Shown piece after piece: positions 14,328 to 21,825 of a stretch of 35,355 nucleotides of DNA. The stretch is from Prevotellaceae bacterium (GTDB taxonomy: Bacteria; Bacteroidota; Bacteroidia; Bacteroidales; UBA932): contig JAIRMK010000146.1 in the NCBI GenBank assembly GCA_031258755.1, forward strand, positions 1 to 35,355, written 5' to 3'. The notes beneath the pieces are model-generated. The model did not search any database. It was not told the origin of the DNA and worked only from the letters and a program-made list of their open reading frames with translations. The position numbers and the translations under genes are program-made. The stretch's first letter is position 1, and each line of letters starts with the position of its first letter.

Positions 14328-14643
14328 CAAAAACACTGCGACCGGGAAGAAGCACAGTACCCCCGCGAGCACGTCCAATGAAACGACATTCATAAGCGAC
14401 ACGCCATTTATCCGCAAGGAGATAGTCGTGTTTATGGAACATGTATTTCACATGCGTCGGTGGGGCTTTGACATGATGCGCATTGCTTCTTCGTGTGAAG
14501 ACAGTAACAGGATGATTGGTAACATTGAAAACCTCAATGAGGGGTTAGATGATGTTATTAATGCTTTTTTAGATATAGTATCTACGGACTTTATTGACGC
14601 CTACTACAAAAGGTTGTACAAAAGTATTCCGTCAAACAACTAA
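14314..14643 (+). CDS. Hypothetical phage protein
   Basis: 109 residues from ATG 14314, overlapping the previous stop by 14 nt; an in-frame ATG at 14278 would overlap more. After a duplicated NKNTATGKKHST-like start it is helical: FIRKEIVVFMEHVFHMRRWGFDMMRIA, then a second helix around LDDVINAFLDIV. No known family. Being co-translated with its partner, it may form a complex with it. Confidence 0.5.
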   Translation: MKNNNKNTATGKKHSTPASTSNETTFISDTPFIRKEIVVFMEHVFHMRRWGFDMMRIASSCEDSNRMIGNIENLNEGLDDVINAFLDIVSTDFIDAYYKRLYKSIPSNN

Positions 14644-14655
14644 AATTATAGAATT

Positions 14656-14814
14656 ATGGAAAAGACAACTTCCGACCAACCGGAACTTGACAAGGCGGAG
14701 CATTTGTATATTGTCGCAGAGTGTGATGGTAGAGATATTTCGATATTCTTGACGCGAAAAGAGGCTGCTTTACTGCGTGATTTTATTGAAATAGTGTTAG
14801 AAGGTACAGAATAA
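14656..14814 (+). CDS. Small acidic phage protein (52 residues)
   Basis: ATG 14656 to TAA 14812-14814, 12 nt after the previous gene. Sequence phrases: HLYIVAECDGRDISIFLTRKEAALLRDFIEIV; two predicted strands then a helix, acidic overall. No family recognised. Spacing within the operon supports a real gene. Confidence 0.5.
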   Translation: MEKTTSDQPELDKAEHLYIVAECDGRDISIFLTRKEAALLRDFIEIVLEGTE

Positions 14815-14824
14815 TTATAACGAT

Positions 14825-15109
14825 ATGGAAAGATTTATAATTAGCTGGATTTTAGTAATTCAATTGAGGAATTACCTCATTAATGAAAAACAAAAAGACA
14901 TGTTTAATACCATAATGCATTATGTTTTTAATGTGCTATTTTGGTGTTATACCGTATTTGCTTGTATTTATACCATCCAAGAGATTATACAGATTTATAC
15001 GGGTGTTGATTTAAAAATAATAGCAGAAAAGCCATGGACGAATCAATTTACAAAAAGCGGCAATGCGTTATGTGTGGTTCCACCGGCCGGTCGGTTGGTG
15101 TATATGTGA
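14825..15109 (+). CDS. Small membrane protein
   Basis: 94 residues. One hydrophobic helix at the N-terminus (FIISWILVIQL) and a stronger one at about residues 31-53 (MHYVFNVLFWCYTVFACIYTI). The C-terminal 25 residues overlap the next gene by 76 nt in another frame and look less natural. The gene lies 10 nt after its neighbour. Unknown role; a phage inner-membrane protein is likely. Confidence 0.42.
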   Translation: MERFIISWILVIQLRNYLINEKQKDMFNTIMHYVFNVLFWCYTVFACIYTIQEIIQIYTGVDLKIIAEKPWTNQFTKSGNALCVVPPAGRLVYM

Positions 15110-15330
15110 TGTGTGAAAATCGGCAGCGATACATACGCAATTCGTTAGAATGGATACCACTGTTGTACTATTGCCGGCGGTGTGCCAGAAAGGAAAACCG
15201 GCGGAGGTATAAGGAGCATTTAACCCGGAAAACAGGGTTGCGTAAGCCGACAACTTATACTGTCGGAGGTCGGTTTGTTATTTTGGATGACAGTTTGAAT
15301 GATGCGCGTATTACACTGAGAAAACTATAA
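15034..15330 (+). CDS. Small Cys-rich, probably zinc-binding protein
   Basis: 98 residues, strongly basic. Two CxxC pairs about 36 residues apart: CVMCG near residue 11 and CRRCAR near residue 48, with a further Cys near residue 27, suggest a zinc ribbon. The second half is rich in Arg and Lys (RKENRRRYKEHL), suited to nucleic acid binding. It overlaps the 3' end of the membrane protein gene by 76 nt; the Cys pattern makes this frame the better supported of the two. Confidence 0.5.
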   Translation: MDESIYKKRQCVMCGSTGRSVGVYVMCENRQRYIRNSLEWIPLLYYCRRCARKENRRRYKEHLTRKTGLRKPTTYTVGGRFVILDDSLNDARITLRKL

Positions 15331-15349
15331 TAATTTAAAAATAAACATT

Positions 15350-15559
15350 ATGATTGAAATTTCAAAATCAGACGCGGTAAATATCATAACATCGCTCTGC
15401 GACCTGTTATCTTCTGCAAGCTCTACGAGCAACACAAAGTACCTCCATGAGCTACACGGGGATGATAGAAGTATTGGACAAATTGCCTTTGCTGCCATGT
15501 GGATAAAAATGTTGTCCTATAAAATTTATGCGGGTGAAAATGATAACGTATTCAAATGA
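15350..15559 (+). CDS. Hypothetical phage protein
   Basis: 69 residues, no family recognised; helical with SDAVNIITSLCDLLSS and IAFAAMWIKMLSYKIY. Sits 19 nt after the Cys-rich gene and 38 nt before the initiator gene in a continuous rightward operon. Confidence 0.5.
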   Translation: MIEISKSDAVNIITSLCDLLSSASSTSNTKYLHELHGDDRSIGQIAFAAMWIKMLSYKIYAGENDNVFK

Positions 15560-15597
15560 AAAAAGCCGTAGAAATTCGACAAAAGTTATAATGAACT

Positions 15598-16467
15598 ATG
15601 CCCTTTATTCGATTAGATAGGAAATTTTTTGAGCATGACTATTGGAAAACCGAGCGCTCTTTCAGTTTTGCGGAAGCATGGTTGGACTTGATTTATATGG
15701 CGAGATTTGACGTAAAACCGGGTAGAAAGATTTTAGCGTCCGGCAGGTATGTTACTATAAATCGGGGTGAGATACATGCAAGCCTGCGGTTCCTTTCGAC
15801 ACGCTGGAAATGGGGTCAAAGAAAAGTTATGCGATTTCTTGATAATTGTGTGAAAGATGACGAGGTGAAACGCAGGACGGAGCAAGGGGAGAGCATTTTA
15901 ACACTCTGTAATTATGAAAAATACAATGTAAAAGTAGATGCCGACAGCAGCACCGATGACAGCGCATTAATCATTTATAATCAAGAAAATATAATCAAAG
16001 AGCGAGCACCGATGACAGCACCGATGACAGCACCGACAGCAGCAAATAATAAGAAAGAAAAGAATGTAAAGAAAGAAAATAATGTTGGTGTGGATGAAAT
16101 TTCCAATTTTGAGGAAAAAATTTCCAATTCCGATGTACAATTTCCAAAAAAAGAAAAAAGTTGCGCCAAAAAAGAAAAAGATGACGACAACGGATTTGAA
16201 AAAGTTTGGGCGCTATACGAGCGGAAGGGCAACCGCAAGACCAGCGAACGCAAGTGGGCAAACCTGAAAAATCATTGCAGAGAGGCCGCGCTAAAGCACA
16301 TCCCGCTATACGTTGCATCGACGCCGGATAAGCAGTACCGCAAAAACTTTGAGACCTACATCAACCAGGAATGTTGGAATGATGAGATTTTGGAAAGGAA
16401 ACAGGTAACGCCACCGCCAGCGGAGCCGTATGTTGTTAATATAAAACCGATAAACGATGATGAGTAG
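15598..16467 (+). CDS. DnaD/O-like phage replication initiator
   Basis: 289 residues. The first 110 residues form a winged-helix domain of the phage initiator type: MPFIRLDRKFFEHDYW, FSFAEAWLDLIYMARF, GEIHASLRFLSTRWKWGQRKVMRFLDN. A low-complexity linker (about 135-195) contains repeats and precedes a C-terminal helical part with ALYERKGNRKTSERKWANL, which probably contacts the helicase. Initiator next to helicase loader or helicase is the usual phage order; its stop overlaps the DnaB start by 11 nt. The linker DNA carries iterons in two different reading frames, so the origin probably lies inside this gene, as in phage lambda O. Confidence 0.7.
   Translation: MPFIRLDRKFFEHDYWKTERSFSFAEAWLDLIYMARFDVKPGRKILASGRYVTINRGEIHASLRFLSTRWKWGQRKVMRFLDNCVKDDEVKRRTEQGESILTLCNYEKYNVKVDADSSTDDSALIIYNQENIIKERAPMTAPMTAPTAANNKKEKNVKKENNVGVDEISNFEEKISNSDVQFPKKEKSCAKKEKDDDNGFEKVWALYERKGNRKTSERKWANLKNHCREAALKHIPLYVASTPDKQYRKNFETYINQECWNDEILERKQVTPPPAEPYVVNIKPINDDE
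15949..16040. repeat. Iteron cluster (candidate replication origin)
   Basis: The 15-nt word AGCACCGATGACAGC occurs at 15949-15963, 16005-16019 and 16017-16031, and a partial copy (AGCACCGACAGC) at 16029-16040. The last three are 12 nt apart. An AT-rich stretch lies between the first and second copies (15964-16000), and another AT/purine-rich one follows at 16041-16090. The first copy is read in a different codon phase from the others, so the repeat is conserved as DNA, not as peptide. Confidence 0.55.
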
Positions 16468-19033
16468 AGATAAAAACCAAAGAACACAGGATAATTTCCC
16501 GGCTGTTGAACTGTCGGGCAGGGTACCGCCCTATTCAATCCCGTCGGAACGATACGTTTTGGGGGCGATAATGTCAGGATACCGGGATATAGACGGTGTG
16601 ATAAACATGCTGCAGCCGGAGATGTTTTACAGGGATACTCATACAATCATTTACCGCGCCATTGTGGAACTGCACAGGAATAAAACCGAGATAGACATAC
16701 AAAGTTTATCGAATACACTGAAAAAAAACGGCAACCTTGAAGAAGTTGGTGGGGATTACTACCTGTCCAAACTGATGGGTGACATTGCGAGCGGGTCAAA
16801 CATAGAATATCATGCGCTTGTCGTTCTTGAGACTTATATCCGGCGGCGGTTAAGTGGGATTTCTATTCAGGCGGCGGAAAAAGGCTTCGACCTGAGCATT
16901 CCGGTGGATGATATTTTTTCCGATATTGAAAAGAATTTAGCCGAACTGACACGGCTGATGACTGTAAAGCAAGACGTTAATCACATTGGCGTTGTGGCAA
17001 ACAGCGCAATAGATGAGGCATTCGGGCGCATTGAAAAAGCAGGAAAAGGGATGCCGACCGGTATCACTACTGGATTTAACGGCTTGGATGCGCTGACGTT
17101 CGGGTGGAAGCCGGCGGAGTTAATCGTATTGGCCGCCCGGCCATCTATGGGAAAGACAGCGGTGATGTTGCACTTTGCCAAAGCAGCTGCGAACGCCGGG
17201 AGCACGGCAGTAATATTTTCACTTGAGATGTCGAAAATCAGCATCGCCGACCGTCTGCTGCTGTCTGAATCCCACGAAGGCGAGATGAACATAAACCATT
17301 ACAAGAGCGGGCGTATGGATGAGGGTGAGGTAAACATGTTGGAGGTATTACTCGGCAGGATATACAACAAGCCGATTTATATAAATGACACGCCGGGCCT
17401 GACGATAGGGCAAATACATGCTTCGGCAAAAGAGATGAGAAGAAACGGAAAATGTGATATTATTTTCATTGACTACTTACAGTTGTGTAAGGGTAAAGGG
17501 GTGAGCAATAACCGAACGCGGGATATTGAGGTGGCCGAGATAAGCCGTGAGGCAAAAGAGATGGCCAAAGAACTCAACGTTCCGGTCATTCTGCTGTCGC
17601 AGTTGAGCCGTGAGGTGGAGCGTCGAGAAAAAAAGAGACCGCAACTATCGGATTTACGCGACTGCCTGCCTGTTGACGAATGGGTGGACACTCCTTACGG
17701 AGTTGTTCAGCTTAAAAGTAAGCCGGGGCGTATCGTTAGCGTTACTTGCCAGGGGAGTAAGGCGACCGGATGTGAGTATATTCCCAAAAAATACAACAGT
17801 ACATATACAGTCAGGACACATTTTGGCTCTTTTTCGGCAACGGCGCGGCACCGGGTATTAACCGCAACAGGCTGGAAGTATGTTTGTGACCTCGATGAAG
17901 AACGCGACATACTTGCTTCACCCAAAATCATAACACACGAAAACAGGGGTTATGTTTCCCACGGGAGGCTTTTGGGATGGTTAATCGGGAACGGTTATTT
18001 ATCCGGGACGCCCAGCCTTACCCTGCGAAACGAGTTGATAGATGACCTTCAGGATGAAATTAAAGGCTTCGGGGTTGAAATCAAGCCGAGGGAAACGCAG
18101 AAATGCAGCAATGTGACCGAAGTGTACTTGTCTAATGGTGTGGAATCAGGATGTAAACCCAACCCGCTAATGGAATGGATAAGGGGGCTTGGGCTGGAAG
18201 GTAAAACGGCGAAGGAAAAATCAATCCCTAAGCGATATCTTGGAACAAGCAACGAGGCGCATTTGGAACTTTTGCGCGGTCTGTGGGAAGCCGACGGAAC
18301 CGTATCAAAGGGTACTGCAAAATATTCGACAGTCAGTGAGCTTCTTGCAAGGCAGGTAAAATGGATGTTGCATACCATAGGGGTGCGTTCTTCCATTTCA
18401 CTTGAAGCACGTAAAAATAACTGTTCCGACCTGTTCACGGTGGTTTGTGCGGTTGAGGACAATCCCAACATGCGGCGGATTTGTAGTAATCCCAAACGGT
18501 TTGGGGCGCTAAAAATGCCGTCGGACAGGTATATTGACCCCGCCCCGGAAATATTTGTCCAGTTCGCGCAGGAATACGGCGCAAGCGGAAGGATACAAAA
18601 AAAATATGGTGGCTGCGGGCGGTTAAAAAGTATCGCAAAAAAACGGTTGCTTACAATGATTGCCGAAAATCCCATATCTACAATACAAGAATCACCCTAT
18701 GTCCAGATGCAGGGTATGGGATGGACGAAAATCACATCCATATCGCATAACGAGGATGAAGTACATGTTTGCGACCTGCACGTTCCTGAAACGAACTGTT
18801 TTTTGACAAATGGAATGGTCGTGCATAATTCGGGCGCTATCGAACAGGACGCAGATTTGGTGATATTCGTGTACCGGCCGGAGTATTACAAGCAGTCTAT
18901 AACAGACAGGTATGGCTCCGAGATAACGAACTATGGGGAGTTGATTGTAAGCAAGAACCGGAATGGGCGTTGTGGTGAGGTTGCCTATACCCACTCGACC
19001 GGTATGACAAAGTTTTTTGATTATCAGGAGTGA
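16457..19033 (+). CDS. dnaB: Replicative DNA helicase DnaB with intein
   Basis: 858 residues: helicase exteins of 402 and 67 residues around a 389-residue intein. Extein parts: DnaB N-terminal domain (about 20-150), RecA-like ATPase with Walker A ARPSMGKT (Lys233), Walker B IIFIDYLQL, and the arginine-finger region after the insertion (SGAIEQDADLVIFVYRP). It unwinds DNA at the phage fork. The intein sits between LSDLRD and SGAIEQDAD, close to the known Synechocystis-type DnaB insertion site. The start overlaps the initiator gene by 11 nt. Without splicing the ATPase would lack its C-terminal strand, so splicing is needed for activity. Confidence 0.93.
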   Translation: MMSRDKNQRTQDNFPAVELSGRVPPYSIPSERYVLGAIMSGYRDIDGVINMLQPEMFYRDTHTIIYRAIVELHRNKTEIDIQSLSNTLKKNGNLEEVGGDYYLSKLMGDIASGSNIEYHALVVLETYIRRRLSGISIQAAEKGFDLSIPVDDIFSDIEKNLAELTRLMTVKQDVNHIGVVANSAIDEAFGRIEKAGKGMPTGITTGFNGLDALTFGWKPAELIVLAARPSMGKTAVMLHFAKAAANAGSTAVIFSLEMSKISIADRLLLSESHEGEMNINHYKSGRMDEGEVNMLEVLLGRIYNKPIYINDTPGLTIGQIHASAKEMRRNGKCDIIFIDYLQLCKGKGVSNNRTRDIEVAEISREAKEMAKELNVPVILLSQLSREVERREKKRPQLSDLRDCLPVDEWVDTPYGVVQLKSKPGRIVSVTCQGSKATGCEYIPKKYNSTYTVRTHFGSFSATARHRVLTATGWKYVCDLDEERDILASPKIITHENRGYVSHGRLLGWLIGNGYLSGTPSLTLRNELIDDLQDEIKGFGVEIKPRETQKCSNVTEVYLSNGVESGCKPNPLMEWIRGLGLEGKTAKEKSIPKRYLGTSNEAHLELLRGLWEADGTVSKGTAKYSTVSELLARQVKWMLHTIGVRSSISLEARKNNCSDLFTVVCAVEDNPNMRRICSNPKRFGALKMPSDRYIDPAPEIFVQFAQEYGASGRIQKKYGGCGRLKSIAKKRLLTMIAENPISTIQESPYVQMQGMGWTKITSISHNEDEVHVCDLHVPETNCFLTNGMVVHNSGAIEQDADLVIFVYRPEYYKQSITDRYGSEITNYGELIVSKNRNGRCGEVAYTHSTGMTKFFDYQE
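17663..18829 (+). other. Intein in DnaB, with degenerate LAGLIDADG endonuclease
   Basis: Residues 403-791 of the DnaB reading frame. Splicing features are complete: Cys403 as first residue (CLPVDEW), block B TARH at 462-465, block F with VCDLHVPETNCFLTNG, terminal VVHN (His790, Asn791) and Ser792 as the +1 residue. A LAGLIDADG homing endonuclease is inserted: first motif LLGWLIGNGYL with Asn512 where an Asp is normal, second motif LRGLWEADGT with Asp613 intact. Loss of one catalytic acid suggests the endonuclease is weak or dead while splicing remains. Confidence 0.9.
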
Positions 19034-19038
19034 TTATT

Positions 19039-19449
19039 ATGGGTCAACTAATAATTGATGATATAGAAAGGATACCGCCTGACGGTCGCGAGGCTATCGA
19101 AACGATAATCCGCAATACCGGCGCCGCGCCGTGTTATCATTTAGATACTGACATTGATTGCCTGTCGAACGCCTTACAAAAGGTGTTTTGCTGCACGCTT
19201 GATGAACTAAAATCGAAAAGCAAAAAGCGGGATTTGCCATACGCCCGACACATATACTTTTACTACGTCCGCAAGATGTATTCCACCCTTTCACAGCAAG
19301 AAATTGGACTTCTGCTGAGCAGAAGCCAAAAATCCGTATCATACAGTCTCGCTTTTTTTGAGAGGGAAAACAGCCGATTTAACAGCAAGTTCAGGAAGTA
19401 TGTGGCGGAAGTCAATAGGGTATTTGGCAACAAGGAAAAACGAGGGTGA
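19039..19449 (+). CDS. DnaA domain IV-like helix-turn-helix protein
   Basis: 136 residues from ATG 19039, preceded by an AGGAG ribosome binding site at 19026-19030; a GTG at 19030 is less likely. The C-terminal 90 residues resemble DnaA domain IV: ARHIYFYYVRKMYSTLSQQEIGLLLSRSQKSVSYSLAFFERE, the helix-turn-helix that reads DnaA boxes. There is no AAA+ domain. It follows the helicase directly and may bind the phage origin or compete with host DnaA. A terminator overlaps its stop codon. Confidence 0.7.
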   Translation: MGQLIIDDIERIPPDGREAIETIIRNTGAAPCYHLDTDIDCLSNALQKVFCCTLDELKSKSKKRDLPYARHIYFYYVRKMYSTLSQQEIGLLLSRSQKSVSYSLAFFERENSRFNSKFRKYVAEVNRVFGNKEKRG

Positions 19450-19468
19450 CACGCCCTCGTTTTCTTTT
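19440..19468 (+). terminator. Intrinsic terminator ending the early operon
   Basis: ACGAGGG (19440-19446) pairs with CCCTCGT (19454-19460), followed by TTTTCTTTT. The stop codon of the DnaA-like gene lies in the loop. Confidence 0.8.
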
Positions 19469-19542
19469 AAAGAACCAACCTAAAAAGATATATGAAAAAC
19501 AATCGGCACAAATATACGTTAAAAATCGTTTAAGGGCATCAT

Positions 19543-19572
19543 TTTACCAACAACTCGCGACTTGTTGGTAAA
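19543..19572. promoter_or_regulatory. 11-bp inverted repeat upstream of the modification/late promoter
   Basis: TTTACCAACAA (19543-19553) and TTGTTGGTAAA (19562-19572) with an 8-nt CTCGCGAC spacer. It ends 2 nt before the -33 box (19575), a position typical for an activator or repressor site. A role as a terminator is less likely: there is no T-run. Confidence 0.6.
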
Positions 19573-19574
19573 TC

Positions 19575-19605
19575 TTTGAATTGTGGTTGTAGCGTGGTAA
19601 ATTTG
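19575..19605 (+). promoter_or_regulatory. Promoter of the ParB-like and glycosyltransferase genes
   Basis: TTTG (19575-19578), a 19-nt spacer, TAAATTTG (19598-19605). The ATG at 19610 is only 4 nt from the -7 box, so the transcript would start at or within the start codon. Confidence 0.65.
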
Positions 19606-19609
19606 TGGC

Positions 19610-20212
19610 ATGGTTGATAAAATCAAATACGACGAAAGGAATTACCGCAAGCACGACGAAAGAAACAAGGCGTTGATAAAAAAGAGCCTTGAGGAGTGTG
19701 GCGCGGGTCGTTCGATTGTTACCGACAAGGATAATGTTATCGTTGCCGGTAATGGCGTGTATGAGCAGGCGCAGGCGCTCGGTTTGAAAGCCCGCATCAT
19801 TGAAAGCGACGGAAAGGAACTCATCGTTATTAAACGTACCGACCTTTCTACGACCGATGAAAAGCGCAAGCTGCTTGCAATGGCGGACAACCGGACATCG
19901 GACACATCGGAATTTGATTTTGACCTTTTGACGGCCGATTTCGATATTGACCTGTTGAATGATTGGGATTTCAAATCTTTTGAATTGGGTATTTCGGCAG
20001 ACAATAATCCCGATGACGAGTTTAATAAGTTTGGTGAGTTTGAGTATGCCAACCGCGATGTTGAAGCTTACCGGAGCATTATTCTACATTTTGACAGCGA
20101 GGACGACGTGAAAAACTTTGCTGAAATCACCCAACTACCCATAAAGGACAAAACAAGGGCAATCTATTTCCCACATAAGGAAAACGAGCGGTTTAAGGAG
20201 GTTTATGAGTAG
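19610..20212 (+). CDS. ParB/sulfiredoxin-like domain protein
   Basis: 200 residues. The N-terminal 110 residues carry a ParB/Srx-like fold: YDERNYRKHDERNKALIKKSLEECG, then DNVIVAGNGVYEQAQALG, the phage variant in which the usual GHRR is replaced by GNG. ParB-like domains in phages can act as nucleases or NTPases, and they are often encoded beside DNA-modifying enzymes. The C-terminal half is acidic (FDFDLLTADFDIDLLNDW), then a short alpha-beta part. It overlaps the glycosyltransferase start by 8 nt. Confidence 0.7.
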   Translation: MVDKIKYDERNYRKHDERNKALIKKSLEECGAGRSIVTDKDNVIVAGNGVYEQAQALGLKARIIESDGKELIVIKRTDLSTTDEKRKLLAMADNRTSDTSEFDFDLLTADFDIDLLNDWDFKSFELGISADNNPDDEFNKFGEFEYANRDVEAYRSIILHFDSEDDVKNFAEITQLPIKDKTRAIYFPHKENERFKEVYE

Positions 20213-21020
20213 CAATATTCCTATATTTATTCCATCAAAAGGTCGCTACGACAATGGTTTAACATGGAAAGCCCTTGACGCAATGGGTGTGCATCGTTAC
20301 CGTGTCATTGTGGAGCCGCAGGAATATGACAGCTACCGGAAGGTATTACCGGCGGAAAAACTGCTTGTATTGGATATGGAGTACAAGCAGAAGTATGACA
20401 CGTGTGATGGCATACCCTACGCCGATAACCCGCGTGTCGGCAGCGGCGCGGCGCGGAACTTCGGGTGGGATACGGCCAAAAAGGAGGGCGCTCCGTGGCA
20501 TTGGATAATTGATGACAATATCCGGCGTTTTTTGGTGTATAACGACAACCAAAAGTGCATTGCCCGCTACGATACCTTTGCCTGCGTGGAGCGATTTGCA
20601 GAACGATATGAAAACGTGGTAATGTCAGGGATGCAGTATGCCATGTTTGTGCCCAAGAAACAAAAGAACCGTCCGCTTATCATTAACACCCGCATATTTT
20701 CGTGTAATTTGATAAAAACAGACAGTCCGTTCCGGTGGCGCGGGCGATATAATGAGGACGTGATATTGTCATTGGACATGCTCGAAGCCGGATACTGTAC
20801 TGTATTATTCAATACGTATTTGTGTGATAAGATACGCACGCAAAACATGAAGGGCGGGAATACGGATGAATTGTATAAGTCCGGTACGGAAGAAAAGAGC
20901 CGGCTGCTAAAAAGCGTTTACCCGGATAAAGTGGCGTTGGTCATGCGGTATGGCCGGCCACACCACCGTGTCGATTTTTTGGTATATAATAAACGTAATC
21001 AACTAATAAGAAAAAAATAA
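20205..21020 (+). CDS. TET-associated-type glycosyltransferase (TAGT, GREB1-like)
   Basis: 271 residues, GT-A-like fold. Opening phrase IFIPSKGRYDN and then VIVEPQEYDSY match the TET/JBP-associated glycosyltransferase family. Next come a nucleotide-sugar region with GSGAARNFGWDTA and the DxD-equivalent WIIDDN (Asp103, Asp104), then a substrate end with RWRGRYNEDVILSLDMLEAGYCT. Family members are predicted to put sugars on modified pyrimidines in phage DNA. A strong AAGGAGG ribosome site lies 3-9 nt upstream. No TET oxygenase, hydroxymethylase or methyltransferase is adjacent here, so the base it acts on is unknown. Confidence 0.75.
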   Translation: MSSNIPIFIPSKGRYDNGLTWKALDAMGVHRYRVIVEPQEYDSYRKVLPAEKLLVLDMEYKQKYDTCDGIPYADNPRVGSGAARNFGWDTAKKEGAPWHWIIDDNIRRFLVYNDNQKCIARYDTFACVERFAERYENVVMSGMQYAMFVPKKQKNRPLIINTRIFSCNLIKTDSPFRWRGRYNEDVILSLDMLEAGYCTVLFNTYLCDKIRTQNMKGGNTDELYKSGTEEKSRLLKSVYPDKVALVMRYGRPHHRVDFLVYNKRNQLIRKK

Positions 21021-21021
21021 T

Positions 21022-21029
21022 TAACTTTG
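21022..21029 (+). promoter_or_regulatory. Possible -7 box before the packaging genes
   Basis: TAACTTTG matches TAnnTTTG, 24 nt before the ATG at 21054. No TTTG is seen at the expected -33 position. Directly after it, GGCGGAAAA pairs imperfectly with TTTTTCGCC just before the start codon. Confidence 0.4.
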
Positions 21030-21053
21030 GCGGAAAATTTAACGTTTTTCGCC

Positions 21054-21281
21054 ATGAAAAAACATATTACAATGACTTACATTGAGGTGCAGGAAAAACG
21101 GCTTAAAAGGAAGAAAGAAGAACTTCAAACCATTGAAGATGCTCTTAATTCCACGTCCAAAGCTTCGGTTAAACAACGCTACATAGAGTTGAAAGCCGAA
21201 ATCCGCGAATTGGAAAGCTGCCTCGACCTCGCAAAGGTGATGTTCGATGGCGAAGGTAACGAAACAACAGGCACAGCGTAA
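21054..21281 (+). CDS. Small coiled-coil protein upstream of terminase
   Basis: 75 residues from ATG 21054; a TTG at 21027 is less likely. Mostly one long charged helix: YIEVQEKRLKRKKEELQTIEDAL, then VKQRYIELKAEIRELESCLDLAKVM, a helical hairpin. Its 3' end overlaps the small terminase gene by 35 nt. Function unknown; the place before terminase suggests a packaging or late regulatory role. Confidence 0.55.
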   Translation: MKKHITMTYIEVQEKRLKRKKEELQTIEDALNSTSKASVKQRYIELKAEIRELESCLDLAKVMFDGEGNETTGTA

Positions 21282-21822
21282 ATCTCCGGCCCGGCAGAAG
21301 AAAAAGACTTTAAAGAAGGCTAAGGCTGCTACCGGTAAAAAGGTTGCTCCGGCAAAACATGCCGGCGGGCGGCCTACTCCATATAGAGATGAGTATGCGA
21401 AAATGGCAATGCAGCATTGTCTATTAGGTGCGACGAATAAAGATTTGGCCGCACTGTTTGGCGTGGCAGTGTCCACTATTAGCAAGTGGATGAAGGATTT
21501 TCAAAAGTTTTCGGATGCCATAAAAAAGGGAAAGGAGGAGGCGGACATTTGTGTTGCCTCTGCTCTGTTCAAGCGGGCGACCGGTTTCGTCAAAGATGAC
21601 TGCGAGAAAGTATTTAATAATAAGGGCAGTGTGGTAAGAGCCAAGACACGTGAGTATTTCCCGCCCGAAACCGCCGCCGCCATCTTCTGGTTAAAGAACC
21701 GACAGCCGGGCAAGTGGCGGGAGAAGCAGACGCAGGTATTGGAAAATCCCGACGGAACACCGCTGTCCGGTGGCAGGCTGGGAGTAGTCTTTAGCGACAT
21801 GGATAGCGACAAAAAGGAGTAA
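21247..21822 (+). CDS. Terminase small subunit
   Basis: 191 residues. A basic Lys/Ala-rich tail (1-40) and GGRPTPYRDEYAKMAMQHC lead into a helix-turn-helix: LLGATNKDLAALFGVAVSTISKWMKDFQKFSDAIKKGKEEAD. The rest includes ATGFVKDDCEK and FPPETAAAIFWLKNRQPGKWREK, the typical end of phage small terminases. It recognises the packaging site on phage DNA and feeds it to the large subunit, whose gene starts 3 nt downstream. Confidence 0.85.
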   Translation: MAKVTKQQAQRKSPARQKKKTLKKAKAATGKKVAPAKHAGGRPTPYRDEYAKMAMQHCLLGATNKDLAALFGVAVSTISKWMKDFQKFSDAIKKGKEEADICVASALFKRATGFVKDDCEKVFNNKGSVVRAKTREYFPPETAAAIFWLKNRQPGKWREKQTQVLENPDGTPLSGGRLGVVFSDMDSDKKE

Positions 21823-21825
21823 ACA

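Noticed and set aside
18049-18675. 208-residue leftward frame opposite the intein
   Set aside because: The intein frame has all splicing blocks; the antisense has none.
19543-19572. Inverted repeat as an intrinsic terminator
   Set aside because: No T-run follows, the stem is AT-rich, and it abuts a promoter; an early-operon terminator already exists at 19440-19468.
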